From NCBI GenBank assembly GCA_905235685.1, contig CAJOMO010000011.1, forward strand, positions 1-54,905: a DNA stretch of 54,905 nt, written 5' to 3'. This DNA is from an uncultured Selenomonadaceae bacterium (lineage in GTDB: Bacteria; Bacillota; Negativicutes; Selenomonadales; Selenomonadaceae). Below, piece by piece: positions 17,443 through 26,241 of this stretch (position 1 is the first letter of the stretch; each line of letters opens with the position of its first letter). Position numbers and translations under genes: made by a program. Under the pieces are notes generated by a model. That model did no database searches and was not told the DNA's origin. It worked only from the letters and a program-made list of their open reading frames with translations.

Positions 17443-17471
17443 TTTATATCAAAAATTCGATTTACAGTCAA
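17443..17471 (-). promoter_or_regulatory. Promoter of giant gene 1
   Basis: Minus strand TTGACT (17466-17471), 17-base spacer, TATAAA (17443-17448). It lies just after the glmM stop, pointing at the giant gene, and implies a leader of about 310 nt. Confidence 0.7.
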
Positions 17472-17516
17472 GGTTTAAGCGCCAGCTAATGAAATTTTAA
17501 TGTAAACGCGGTAACT

Positions 17517-18857
17517 TCAGCAGCTAACCTTTTCAATTTCCGCGGCGATTTTGTTGCAAATTCTTTCAAGTTGCTGTTTATTTGGACCTTCCGCCATAAC
17601 ACGAACAAGCGGCTCAGTTCCCGAAGCCCTAACCAAAATTCTGCCGGTTGTGCTAAGTTCGGTTTCGCCCTCGAAAATGGCGCGCTTGACTTCCTCGGCG
17701 GATTTGTAAGATTCTTTGTCACGCACGCGAATATTAATCAGCACCTGCGGAAAAGTCGTCATCATTTTGTTAAGTTCAGCGGCGCTCTTGCCGGATTTTT
17801 TCATTGCGGTTAAAACTTGCAACGCGGTAATCAAGCCGTCGCCGGTTGTGCTGTAATCGGTAAAAATAATGTGACCGGATTGTTCGCCGCCCAAATTATA
17901 ACCATTGGCAAGCATATTTTCCAAAACGTAGCGATCGCCCACCGCGGTAATTTCGTAGCGCCCGCCGAGATTTTCCATAGCCTCGCGGAAACCGATATTC
18001 GCCATAACCGTTGTAACCACGGTATTTTTTTTCAGCGCGCCAACCGCCATCATCAATTTCGCGCACATAATCAGAATATGGTCGCCGTCAATCAAATCGC
18101 CGTGTTCGTCAATGCAAAGGCAACGGTCAGCGTCGCCGTCGTGGGCAATTCCAATGTCAGCTTTTTTGCGCAAAACTTCAAGCCGCAAATTTTGAATATG
18201 GGTTGAGCCGCAATCGTCGTTTATGTTAATTCCGTTGGGTTTATCGCCGAGCAAAATTAATTCTGCGCCCAATTTTTTCAAGACAGCGGGCATTGCCTCA
18301 TACGCCGCGCCATTCGCGCAGTCCAACGCAATTTTCATACCGTCGAAGCGTTCGGTTGTCGTACTCACAACGAAATCGATATAGTCATTCAATAAATCGT
18401 GGCGGCGTTCGACATCGCCGATTTTTGCACCGTCGGGACGCTGAATTTTATCAATCTGCTTAGAAATATTTTCAATTTCGTCTTCAACGGCGTCCGGCAA
18501 TTTGTAACCGTCGCCGCCGAAAAATTTAATTCCGTTATCGTAAAATGGATTGTGCGACGCGCTGATAACAACACCCGCCGCCGCGCCGATTTTTTTAACA
18601 AGGTAGGCAACCGCCGGCGTTGGCAAAATTCCAACTTGCACTGCGCGCCCACCCGCGGAACAAATACCGGCAGTCAAAGCCGCCTCGAACATTTCGCCGG
18701 AAATTCGCGTATCGCGCCCGATTAAAATTTTGGGCTTATCTTCAGAGCGCTTACCGAAATAAACCGTTGCCGCATAGCCCAATCTGTAAGCAAGCTCCGG
18801 CAACAACTCAACATTCGCCTCGCCGCGTACGCCGTCTGTTCCAAATAATCTAGCCAT
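17517..18857 (-). CDS. glmM: Phosphoglucosamine mutase
   Basis: 446 residues. Converts glucosamine-6-phosphate to glucosamine-1-phosphate for UDP-GlcNAc and cell wall synthesis. Signatures: N-terminal LFGTDGVRG, the phosphoserine loop VISASHNPFYDNGIK, the metal loop DGDADRC, the sugar-binding GGEQSGHII and the phosphate-binding RASGTEPLVRVM. Length is typical. ATG follows AAGGGAG. topB lies upstream on the same strand, separated by an imperfect TTAGGG-rich inverted repeat. Confidence 0.97.
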   Translation of the reverse strand: MARLFGTDGVRGEANVELLPELAYRLGYAATVYFGKRSEDKPKILIGRDTRISGEMFEAALTAGICSAGGRAVQVGILPTPAVAYLVKKIGAAAGVVISASHNPFYDNGIKFFGGDGYKLPDAVEDEIENISKQIDKIQRPDGAKIGDVERRHDLLNDYIDFVVSTTTERFDGMKIALDCANGAAYEAMPAVLKKLGAELILLGDKPNGININDDCGSTHIQNLRLEVLRKKADIGIAHDGDADRCLCIDEHGDLIDGDHILIMCAKLMMAVGALKKNTVVTTVMANIGFREAMENLGGRYEITAVGDRYVLENMLANGYNLGGEQSGHIIFTDYSTTGDGLITALQVLTAMKKSGKSAAELNKMMTTFPQVLINIRVRDKESYKSAEEVKRAIFEGETELSTTGRILVRASGTEPLVRVMAEGPNKQQLERICNKIAAEIEKVSC

Positions 18858-18881
18858 TGAAAAAACTCCCTTCGGTCGTTT

Positions 18882-18956
18882 TTTAGGGGTTAGGATTTAG
18901 GAAATAGGACTTAGGGATTTTTCCTATTCACCAACCCCCAATCCCTAACTCCTAAA
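18882..18956. repeat. TTAGGG-rich imperfect inverted repeat
   Basis: Left arm TTTAGGGGTTAGGATTTAGG and right arm AATCCCTAACTCCTAAA are imperfect inverted copies, with a perfect inner stem AATAGGA/TCCTATT (18903-18928). The topB stop codon is inside the right arm. There is no U-tract on the minus strand, so it is not an ordinary terminator. Confidence 0.6.
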
Positions 18957-20915
18957 TTCTAATTCCTTCAAATCGTTGCAGGTCATTCTGCAAGTTGGAA
19001 AATTACTGCAGCCCCAAAATTCGCCATTTTTGCCGGTACGCTTAACCATAACGCCGGTTTTACAGCGCGGGCAAACGTACGTATTCTTAGCCACGGGAAA
19101 TTTCGCAGTCTTTGCCTTCGCGCAGAGTTCGCCGGTAAATTTCACTTGCCCCGAAATAAAATCTTCCAAAGTGCCGTCGCCTTCGCTCATTGAATGAAGT
19201 TTATCTTCCCAAATCGCCGTCGCGTCCGGATAAGTCATTTCGTCGGGCAGGGCGTCAATCAACATATAAGCTTTGTCAGTCGGCTGAAGAATTTTCCGCG
19301 CGCCAACTTTCAAAAAACCGCGTTTGATTAAATCGTCAATAATTTCTGCGCGAGTCGCCTCAGTGCCGATGCCTTGAATGTCTTTAAGCTGTTTTTGAGA
19401 TTCCGGATTTTTTATGTACTTGTGAATTTCCTTCATGCCCTGCACGAGACCAGAAGGCGTGAAATGCGCGGGCGGCTCAGTTGTACTTTTTTTGAGCGTA
19501 GATTTTTTATGAGTAACAGCGTCGCCGGTAGCCATTGCGGGCAGGATTTGATGAACTTCGTCGTCAGATTTTTTAACGATATAAAATTCGCGCCAGCCGA
19601 TTTGCTTAATGACTTTGCCGCGCGCCGTGAAAATTTCGCCCTTGTAGTCGACGGTGGCAACGGTTTCGTCAAAAATGTGCGGCGGGTAAAATTGCACAGC
19701 GTAATTTCGCGCAATGAGATTGTAAATATTCAGTTCAACGAGGCTCAAGCCGCCGGTTAAAGGTTTCGTCGTGGGGATAATGGCGTGGTGCGCAGTGATT
19801 TTGTTGTTGTTCCAAGCCCAGCTTTTAATCGTGGCGTCGGAGTGATCAATCAAAATTTTCAGCACGGTATCGGCGGTTTTCTGCAAATGTGCAAGAATGG
19901 CAAAGGCGTCGCGAAATTGATTAGTGGGCAAAAATTGACAATCGGAGCGCGGATAAGTCGTAAGCTTTTTTTCGTAAAGGGATTGGGCGGCGGCTAAAAC
20001 AATTTGCGGGCTGTAGCCAAAAGTTTTACCGGCGGCGATTTGCAAAGCCGATAGCGAAAATGGCAGCGGCTGAGATTCTTTCTTAGTGGTGATTTGGTAC
20101 GAAGAAATTTTACCGTCTTTGGGCGCGGCGGAAAATTTTTGCAGATAAGATTCGGCGAAAGTTTTATCAATCAGCCTGCCTTCGCTGTCGAAAAATTTAC
20201 CGGCAACTTTCGGTTTCCACTGCGCGAGGAATTTTCCGTTGGTGTGTTCGAACTGCGCGATTATGTTGTAAAAATCCACGGGCTTGAAATTTTTAATCTC
20301 GCGTTCGCGGCGAACAACCAATGCAAGCGTCGGCGTTTTCACCCTGCCAATCGGAAAAACAGAATTGTTACCGGCGCGGCGGGCGGCAAGAGTATAAGCG
20401 CGCGAAAGATTCATACCAATCAGCCAATCGGCGCGGCTGCGGGCAAGGGCAGACTGTTTCAAGTTAAAAAATTCGGCGTTATCGCGCAGATTTTCATTGG
20501 CGCGGCGAATACTGGTTTCATCGAGCGCGTTCAGCAAAATCCGCTTGACGGGCTTATCATTTCCAACAAAATCTAAAACTTCGTCGACAAGCAACTGCCC
20601 CTCACGGTCGGGGTCGCCCGCGTGAATAATTTCGTCCGCTTGACTGATTAATTTTTTGACAATGTTAAATTGCTCGGCAACTTTCGGATTAACTTCCAAT
20701 TTCCAATTTTGAGGAACAATCGGCAAATCTTCAGCGCGCCAAGCTTTATATTTCGCGTCGTAACTTTCGGGGCTGACTTGCTGCAAAACGTGCCCGACAA
20801 GCCAAGTAACCACTCCGTCATCGGTTTGAATGAAACCGTCGCCGTGTTTAGGATTTTTCAGGCAACCGGCAATTTCGCGCGCCATTGAAGGCTTTTCGGC
20901 GATATACAATCTCAA
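18945..20915 (-). CDS. topB: DNA topoisomerase III
   Basis: Type IA topoisomerase of about 656 residues that resolves single-strand links between DNA molecules. TOPRIM domain: RLYIAEKPSMAREI, with the acidic triad region HAGDPDREGQLL. The catalytic tyrosine is in TTYPRSDCQFLP. A C-terminal Cys4 finger (CPRCKTG...CSNFPTC) completes it. The likely start is TTG 20915 (7 bases after AGGAG), giving the family-typical N-terminus; the upstream ATG at 20930 has no ribosome binding site and abuts a T run. A terminator-like hairpin lies directly upstream. Confidence 0.95.
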   Translation of the reverse strand: MRLYIAEKPSMAREIAGCLKNPKHGDGFIQTDDGVVTWLVGHVLQQVSPESYDAKYKAWRAEDLPIVPQNWKLEVNPKVAEQFNIVKKLISQADEIIHAGDPDREGQLLVDEVLDFVGNDKPVKRILLNALDETSIRRANENLRDNAEFFNLKQSALARSRADWLIGMNLSRAYTLAARRAGNNSVFPIGRVKTPTLALVVRREREIKNFKPVDFYNIIAQFEHTNGKFLAQWKPKVAGKFFDSEGRLIDKTFAESYLQKFSAAPKDGKISSYQITTKKESQPLPFSLSALQIAAGKTFGYSPQIVLAAAQSLYEKKLTTYPRSDCQFLPTNQFRDAFAILAHLQKTADTVLKILIDHSDATIKSWAWNNNKITAHHAIIPTTKPLTGGLSLVELNIYNLIARNYAVQFYPPHIFDETVATVDYKGEIFTARGKVIKQIGWREFYIVKKSDDEVHQILPAMATGDAVTHKKSTLKKSTTEPPAHFTPSGLVQGMKEIHKYIKNPESQKQLKDIQGIGTEATRAEIIDDLIKRGFLKVGARKILQPTDKAYMLIDALPDEMTYPDATAIWEDKLHSMSEGDGTLEDFISGQVKFTGELCAKAKTAKFPVAKNTYVCPRCKTGVMVKRTGKNGEFWGCSNFPTCRMTCNDLKELEFRS

Positions 20916-20930
20916 ATTATCACTCCTCAT

Positions 20931-20972
20931 AAAAAAACAAGAGCAGAATCTTGGTTAATGTTTCTACTCTTG
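20931..20972 (-). terminator. Terminator-like hairpin directly upstream of topB
   Basis: Minus-strand RNA CAAGAGUAGAA pairs with UUCUGCUCUUG over 11 positions (one G-U pair) with a 13-base loop, followed by seven U. The plus strand would have a C-A mismatch, so the minus strand is the functional one. The U-tract ends 15 bases before the topB start, leaving no room for a promoter between them. It either ends mtaD transcripts or attenuates topB. Confidence 0.75.
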
Positions 20973-21003
20973 ATAAGTTAATCCTTCAAAAATAAAAATT
21001 TCT

Positions 21004-21031
21004 TGACAAGGCAAATTTTCAGTGATATATT
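21004..21031 (+). promoter_or_regulatory. Promoter of tRNA-Ser(GGA)
   Basis: TTGACA (21004-21009), 16-base spacer, TATATT (21026-21031), 11 bases before the tRNA. Confidence 0.8.
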
Positions 21032-21042
21032 ATCGCCACTGC

Positions 21043-21134
21043 GGAAAGTTGTCCGAGTTGGTCGAAGGAGCACGACTGGAAATCGTGTAGGCGTTGATAG
21101 CGTCTCGAGAGTTCGAATCTCTCACTTTCCGCCA
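21043..21134 (+). tRNA. tRNA-Ser (anticodon GGA)
   Basis: 92 bases with encoded CCA. The acceptor GGAAAGT pairs with ACTTTCC, the discriminator is G, the anticodon GGA is at 21078-21080, the variable arm is long, and the T-loop is GTTCGAATC. Reads UCC/UCU. Confidence 0.97.
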
Positions 21135-21149
21135 TATTTTTTGTCTAAG

Positions 21150-21301
21150 TTCCGGCTATGAATGCAGGGACTTGATTCTCCCGAACAATTCACCCGTACT
21201 GACAATCTCGCCAGGGCATACGCAGCAACGAGAGTTCATTGTAGCGCGGTAGGCTTCGGATTATGGGGTCAAGTTTTTGCATTGATAACCGGAAATTTTT
21301 T
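21150..21301 (+). ncRNA. Candidate structured RNA, long rod with internal bubbles
   Basis: TTCCGG (21150-21155) pairs with CCGGAA (21289-21294). The closing stem continues through TAT/ATA, AATGCA/TGCATT, GGG/TTT (three G-U pairs) and ACTTGA/TCAAGT, about 24 pairs with two mismatches. Inside are CCGAA/TTCGG, ACAAT/ATTGT and CTCG/CGAG below an 18-base loop, separated by bubbles. TTTTTT follows at 21296-21301. G-U pairs and the T run favour the plus strand. The plan resembles 6S RNA, but I see no diagnostic sequence; it could instead be a terminator-like repeat. Confidence 0.45.
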
Positions 21302-22562
21302 ATTTGGTTAAACGATTCGCGCAGGCGTTAAATTCGGCGATAATTTTTTCTTCGTCCAAAGTTTTCAATTCGCGATTTTGCATTAAAATTTTGCCGTCCA
21401 CAATAACCGTGTCGACAGAACTTGAATTAGCCGAATAAACCATAAGCGAAACCGGATTGTAACAGGGCTGCCAATCAGCGCCGCTCATATCGAAAAGCAC
21501 AATATCAGCCTTGTAGCCCGCCTCAAGTTTGCCGATATTTTCAATACCGACAGCCGCCGCGCCATATTCCGTCGCCATTTTAACAGCCTCGAACGCCGGA
21601 ATTTCCAGCGGGTTAAGCGTGTCAACTTTGTGCAGGAGCGCCGCCAATCTAATTTCTTCAAGCATATCAAGATTGTTGTTGCTCGACGCGCCGTCAGTTC
21701 CCAAGCCGACGATAATTTTTTCGCGCAGAAGCCGCGGCACGGGCGCAATACCGCTCGCCAATTTCATATTGCTGCCTGGATTGTGAGCCACGCGAATTTT
21801 TTTAGATTTGATAATTTCAATTTCGTTATCGCTCAAATAAACACAATGTGCCGCCAAAGTTCCCTGCTCGAATAATCCGGTTTCAGCAACGATTTCGAAG
21901 GGGCGCTTGCCATAATCTTTGACGCAGCCGTTAATTTCGTCCTGCGTTTCGTTCATGTGAATGTGAATTTCAGCGCCGAGTTCAGCGGCAGTTTTGGCAA
22001 CTTTTTTCAGAAAATCGGGCGGGCAAGTATAAATGGCGTGCGGACCGAACATAACTTTGATTCTGCCGTCGGCCGCGCCGTGCCAGTTTTTGAACAGCTC
22101 AACATTTGTAGCAAGTTTCTCGTCGCCGCCGAAAATACCAATCAGCCCGCGACACAAAACGCCGCGCATACCGGATTTTTCAACAACCTGTGCGACTTCT
22201 TCCATATTCGGGCCGTACATATCGGCGAAAGTGGTCGTACCGCTCTTAATCATTTCGACAGCCGCCAATTCAGCACCTGCGCGAATATCGCAGTTAGTCA
22301 TTTTACCTTCGATAGGCCAGATGTCTTTATTCAGCCAATCCATGAGCGCCTTGTCGTCCGAATAACTGCGGAGCAAAGTCATAGAGGCGTGCGTATGAGC
22401 GTTGACGAAACCAGGCACAGCGAATTTGCCGCGCCCGTCGATAATATTTTCGCCGGAAACTTCGCCGGTGTCGATTTTAGCAATTTTGTCGCCGCTAATG
22501 TGAATATTGGCAACTTCAACTTTGCCATTGGGCTTGAGGACACTAGCATTTTTAATAATCAT
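21300..22562 (-). CDS. mtaD: 5-methylthioadenosine/S-adenosylhomocysteine deaminase
   Basis: A 420-residue amidohydrolase. Metal-binding HTHASM, a second ligand set in HIHMNE, the catalytic region HCVYLSDNE, and GTDGASSNNNLDM are in place. Members deaminate S-adenosylhomocysteine, methylthioadenosine or related nucleosides; MtaD is the best fit, and the neighbouring ahcY supports SAH turnover. ATG at 22562 follows GGAGG by 7 bases; the frame stays open further upstream but only through hairpin element B. Its transcript would run antisense across tRNA-Ser(GGA). Confidence 0.88.
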   Translation of the reverse strand: MIIKNASVLKPNGKVEVANIHISGDKIAKIDTGEVSGENIIDGRGKFAVPGFVNAHTHASMTLLRSYSDDKALMDWLNKDIWPIEGKMTNCDIRAGAELAAVEMIKSGTTTFADMYGPNMEEVAQVVEKSGMRGVLCRGLIGIFGGDEKLATNVELFKNWHGAADGRIKVMFGPHAIYTCPPDFLKKVAKTAAELGAEIHIHMNETQDEINGCVKDYGKRPFEIVAETGLFEQGTLAAHCVYLSDNEIEIIKSKKIRVAHNPGSNMKLASGIAPVPRLLREKIIVGLGTDGASSNNNLDMLEEIRLAALLHKVDTLNPLEIPAFEAVKMATEYGAAAVGIENIGKLEAGYKADIVLFDMSGADWQPCYNPVSLMVYSANSSSVDTVIVDGKILMQNRELKTLDEEKIIAEFNACANRLTK

Positions 22563-22596
22563 AAAATTACCTCCGCAAATAAAAATTTTACGCAAT

Positions 22597-22709
22597 AGCG
22601 AGGCGCGCACGGACGCGCGCCACCACCGCGCCAAGTCACGTGATGTGACTTCTGCGCGGAAGTTTTCTTTCTTTGCTTTAGCGTTTCTTTCTTTTTCAAA
22701 AGAAAGAAA
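22597..22709. repeat. Dispersed hairpin element, copy B
   Basis: Three hairpins: GGCGCGC/GCGCGCC (starting near 22601), AAGTCAC-GTGAT-GTGACTT (22633-22651) with GC flanks, and TTTCTTTCTTTT/AAAAGAAAGAAA (22684-22709). The middle loop GTGAT is the same as in copy A while the stem bases differ in a paired way. Confidence 0.8.
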
Positions 22710-22725
22710 TGCGTTAAAAAAAGAT

Positions 22726-23964
22726 TTAAAGACCGAGATAAGCGCGTTGCTCTTCAGTGAGTGTATCAATTTTAATTCCGATTGAATCGAGCTTAATTTC
22801 GGCGATTTTATTGTTAATTTCTTCGGGCATAAGATAAACTTTATTTTCAAGCTTACTGTGATTGTGGAGAATATGAGCCGCGCTGAAAAATTGAACGGCA
22901 AAGCTCAAATCCATAATCTCGGCGGGGTGACCGTCGCCCGATGCCAAATTGACAAGCCGACCTTGCGCCAATAAATAAATCCTCCGCCCGTCAGTTTGCA
23001 AAAATTCTTCGATATTATGACGAACAATCTGCCGACTTACTGATATTTTTTCAAGCTGCGGAATATTAATTTCAACGTCGAAATGACCGGAATTAGCAAG
23101 CACCGCGCCATTTTTCATAAGCGGAAAATGTTCAGCAGTAATGACGTCCTTATCGCCGGTGAGTGTCAAGAAAATATCGCCAATCTTAGCCGCCTCAACC
23201 ATCGGCATAACTCTGAAACCGTCAAAAACAGCCTCGACAGCCTTAATCGGATCAACTTCAGTGACAATAACGTTCGCGCCCAAACCTTTCGCACGCATAG
23301 CCGCGCCCTTGCCGCACCAACCATAGCCCGCGATAACAACATTTTTGCCCGCAACAACAAGATTTGTCGTGCGCATAATTCCGTCCCAAGTCGATTGCCC
23401 CGTGCCATATCGATTGTCAAACAAAAATTTACAATAAGCGTCATTAGCGGCGATCATCGGAAAAGCAAGTTCGCCGCGCCGCTCCATATTGTGAAGACGA
23501 TTAACGCCGGTTGTAGTTTCTTCAGAGCCGCCAATAATATTCGGAATGAGCTCACGGCGTTTAGTATGAAGTTGGTGAACGAGGTCGCCGCCGTCGTCAA
23601 TGATAATATCGGGCTGAATATCAAGCGCTTTGTCAATAAAAAGTTCGTATTCGTCCGGCGTGCAAGCGTGCTTTGCAAAAACCGTAATTCCGTCGTCAGC
23701 CAACGCGGCGGCAACGTCGTCCTGCGTGGAAAGCGGATTGCAGCCGGTTATCGCAACTTCAGCGCCCGTGGCTTTAAAAACTTTCGTCAAGTAAGCCGTC
23801 TTAGCCTCAACGTGCAAAGAGATAGCAATTTTTTTACCGGCGAAAGGTTTGCTCTGCGAAAATTCTCGCTCAATCGCCGCCATTACCGGCATAAAATTTT
23901 TCACCCAATTAATTTTGTCATGCCCGCTCTGCGCGAGCGTCATATCCTTTACAATGGAATTCAT
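22726..23964 (-). CDS. ahcY: Adenosylhomocysteinase
   Basis: 412 residues. NAD-dependent hydrolysis of S-adenosylhomocysteine to adenosine and homocysteine, removing the product inhibitor of methyltransferases. Signatures: [52 protein letters not shown], Rossmann [22 protein letters not shown] and NSGHFDVEI. The form is the shorter one common in anaerobes and archaea. AAGGAAG precedes the ATG. It is followed by mtaD on the same strand across repeat element B. Confidence 0.96.
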   Translation of the reverse strand: MNSIVKDMTLAQSGHDKINWVKNFMPVMAAIEREFSQSKPFAGKKIAISLHVEAKTAYLTKVFKATGAEVAITGCNPLSTQDDVAAALADDGITVFAKHACTPDEYELFIDKALDIQPDIIIDDGGDLVHQLHTKRRELIPNIIGGSEETTTGVNRLHNMERRGELAFPMIAANDAYCKFLFDNRYGTGQSTWDGIMRTTNLVVAGKNVVIAGYGWCGKGAAMRAKGLGANVIVTEVDPIKAVEAVFDGFRVMPMVEAAKIGDIFLTLTGDKDVITAEHFPLMKNGAVLANSGHFDVEINIPQLEKISVSRQIVRHNIEEFLQTDGRRIYLLAQGRLVNLASGDGHPAEIMDLSFAVQFFSAAHILHNHSKLENKVYLMPEEINNKIAEIKLDSIGIKIDTLTEEQRAYLGL

Positions 23965-23982
23965 TAAAAACTTCCTTTCATT

Positions 23983-24702
23983 TTAAGAAATTTTTTCATG
24001 GTGCGTAACGTCGGTATGCAGCGGCGTAACCGAAACGTAGCCATTTTCCACGGCAAATAAATCTGTTCCTTCGCCGTTGTCGCTGTCGTAAATTTCGCCG
24101 CGTATCTCGAAATAATTTTTGCCGCCCTCGCTGTGCCGAATAAATGCATTGATATAATCGCGCTTGCCCAATCGACTGAATTTAAATTCGGCTCGTCCTG
24201 CGCGATACCTTTTCGGAAAATTGACGTTGTGAAAAAAAACATCGCCCAATTCCATTTGATTTTTGAAATACCGCGCCGCAACTTCAGCAACCGCCTCAAA
24301 CGAAATTTCAGACCGAACATCGCGCGAAACCGCCAGCGCCGGAATGTCATGCAAAAAACCTTCGAGCGCGCCGCCCACCGTTCCCGAATACAAAACGTCC
24401 GTTGCCAAATTCGCGCCGTCATTTATCCCCGAAATAACCGCGCCGATATTTTCAGCCTTTGCAATTTCTTCAAGGTAAATTTTCACGCAATCGGTCGGCG
24501 TGCCGTCAATCGCCCAAACTTCAAAGTCCGGATTTTCAATTTGTCGATATTCCATTTTCCGCTGAACCGTCAACGCGTGCGACATTCCGCTTTGCTGGTA
24601 CATCGGCGCAACTATCGCCACTTCAAATTTTTTTAGCGCCCGCGCCATCGCCCACAGCCCCGCGCCGTCTATTCCGTCGTCATTCGTCAACAAAACTTTC
24701 AA
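23983..24702 (-). CDS. surE: 5'-nucleotidase SurE
   Basis: About 239 residues. A metal-dependent nucleoside monophosphate phosphatase. The N-terminal LLTNDDGIDGAGL carries the Asp pair, and SGINDGANLATDVLYSGTVGGALEG is the family signature. The start is TTG 24702, 6 bases after GGGGGTG, which yields the typical KVLLTNDDG start; TTG 24726 is in frame but upstream of the ribosome binding site. It overlaps the 3' end of the dus gene by 23 bases. Confidence 0.95.
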   Translation of the reverse strand: MKVLLTNDDGIDGAGLWAMARALKKFEVAIVAPMYQQSGMSHALTVQRKMEYRQIENPDFEVWAIDGTPTDCVKIYLEEIAKAENIGAVISGINDGANLATDVLYSGTVGGALEGFLHDIPALAVSRDVRSEISFEAVAEVAARYFKNQMELGDVFFHNVNFPKRYRAGRAEFKFSRLGKRDYINAFIRHSEGGKNYFEIRGEIYDSDNGEGTDLFAVENGYVSVTPLHTDVTHHEKIS

Positions 24703-25663
24703 CTTTATCACCCCCAAGATTATCAATGATTTTTACGAAGTCGTCAACAGTTTCTGCGCGATTAAATTTGTTCCGAATTTCCGCGCCGCCAATCAAGCCT
24801 TTGGTATACCACGCCGCGTGAGCCCGCATTTCACGAATCCCAATGTATTCGCCCTTGAAGTCAATCAATTTTTCGAAGTGCCGCCGCATAATTTTTTTGC
24901 GCTCGGTTAAATTCGGCGGCGGAGTTTTTTCGCCGGTTAAAAAATATTTCAGCAAATTGCCGATAAGCCATGGGTTGCCTTGAGCCGCGCGCCCAATCAT
25001 TGCGCCGTCAGCCTTCGTAATTTCAAAAATTTTATCGAGCGAATCATAATCCCGCACGTCGCCGTTGGCAATGACGGGAATTTTCACGGCGGCTTTGACT
25101 TTGGCAATTTCAGCCCAATTCGCCGCGCCGGAATAAAATTGTTCGCGCGTGCGCCCGTGTACCGCAATAAAATTAACGCCCGCAGCTTCGGCAATGCGGG
25201 CAATTTCCACAGCATTGATATTTTCGTCGAAACCAAGCCGAATTTTCACGCTAAGCGGCAGGCGGACGGCTTTTCGCACGGCAGACAAAATTTCACCGGC
25301 AAGTTTCGGATTTTGCATAAGAGCCGAGCCGTCGCCATTCTTGACGATTTTTGGCGCGGGACAACCCATATTGAAATCGATAGCCGCCGCCGAACCGAAA
25401 TCTTCAACGAATTTTGCCGCCTCTGCACATATCGCCGGATTTGAGCCGAAAAGTTGAATCGCTATCGGGCGCTCAGCTTCAGCCGTTTTCAACATTTCTA
25501 AAGTTTTTTCGTTGCGATAATGTATGCCGTTCGAGCTCACCATTTCCGAAAACATCAGCGATTTTCCCGAAAGTTCCCGCACGATTGAGCGAAAAGCCGA
25601 ATCCGTCACGCCCGCCATTGGCGCTAAAAAAATTGGCGCGGAAAAAATTTCCTGTACCGTCAT
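24680..25663 (-). CDS. dusB: tRNA-dihydrouridine synthase (Dus)
   Basis: 327 residues, FMN-dependent reductase that makes dihydrouridine in tRNA D-loops. Signatures: LAPMAGVTDSAFR, NMGCPAPKIVKNGDGSALM (active Cys), VHGRTREQFYSGAANW, IANGDVRDYDS and GAMIGRAAQGNPW. DusB type is the best fit in Firmicutes. The ATG overlaps the nitroreductase stop by 4 bases, and the 3' end overlaps surE, so the three form one operon. Confidence 0.93.
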   Translation of the reverse strand: MTVQEIFSAPIFLAPMAGVTDSAFRSIVRELSGKSLMFSEMVSSNGIHYRNEKTLEMLKTAEAERPIAIQLFGSNPAICAEAAKFVEDFGSAAAIDFNMGCPAPKIVKNGDGSALMQNPKLAGEILSAVRKAVRLPLSVKIRLGFDENINAVEIARIAEAAGVNFIAVHGRTREQFYSGAANWAEIAKVKAAVKIPVIANGDVRDYDSLDKIFEITKADGAMIGRAAQGNPWLIGNLLKYFLTGEKTPPPNLTERKKIMRRHFEKLIDFKGEYIGIREMRAHAAWYTKGLIGGAEIRNKFNRAETVDDFVKIIDNLGGDKVESFVDE

Positions 25664-26157
25664 TTTACGTAGTGAACGCGCTTTTCGTCGTAACGATCTT
25701 TTTGCGGCTTTTTATTTTCCGGATAACCGAACGGAAAAATTGTAAACGCGGCAAGATTTTTGGGCAAATCCAAAACGGCGGCAACTCTATCCATGCGGTC
25801 GGTATCGGGCGCAATTCCCAACATAACGCCGCCAAGTCCGAGTTCTTCGCATTCGAGCCAAATATTTTCCGTGGTTATCGCGCAGTCAATTTCAACTTTT
25901 TCGGGAACGCGCAAATTTTCCCTGCGGTAGCAAACGACAATAGCCGCCGGTGCATTCAAAGCGGGCGTGGCGTACGGGCTGACTTTGCCCAGCTGCTGAA
26001 GAATTTCCTTGTTGGTGACGACGTAAAATTCCCAAGGCTGCTGATTTTTCGCACTGGGCGCTGCCATTGCCGCCTTCAAAATCTGCTGAATTTTTTCCGG
26101 CTCAACTTCCTTATCCTTGAATTGCCGAACACTCGTCCGCGTAAAAATCGTATTCAT
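25660..26157 (-). CDS. Nitroreductase-family flavoprotein
   Basis: 165 residues, FMN-binding nitroreductase fold. N-terminal RTSVRQFKDKEVE with the FMN phosphate-binding Arg-Ser-x-Arg, then AAMAAPSAKNQQPWEFYVV and ECEELGLGGVMLG, and the C-terminal FPFGYPE. The substrate is unknown; such enzymes reduce nitro compounds or quinones with NAD(P)H. ATG at 26157 follows GAGGAGG; the open frame upstream of it is not coding. Divergent from the VOC gene, coupled to dus. Confidence 0.9.
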   Translation of the reverse strand: MNTIFTRTSVRQFKDKEVEPEKIQQILKAAMAAPSAKNQQPWEFYVVTNKEILQQLGKVSPYATPALNAPAAIVVCYRRENLRVPEKVEIDCAITTENIWLECEELGLGGVMLGIAPDTDRMDRVAAVLDLPKNLAAFTIFPFGYPENKKPQKDRYDEKRVHYVK

Positions 26158-26241
26158 AAAAATTCCTCCTCGACAGTTGCATAAAAAATTCCCGCGTGTT
26201 AGAATATCAAAACTTAGAAAAATAATCAAGGAGGGCTTAAC

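Noticed and set aside
22563..22901. N-terminal extension of the mtaD frame
   Set aside because: The extra 113 codons run through hairpin element B and into ahcY; the family N-terminus and ribosome binding site are at 22562.
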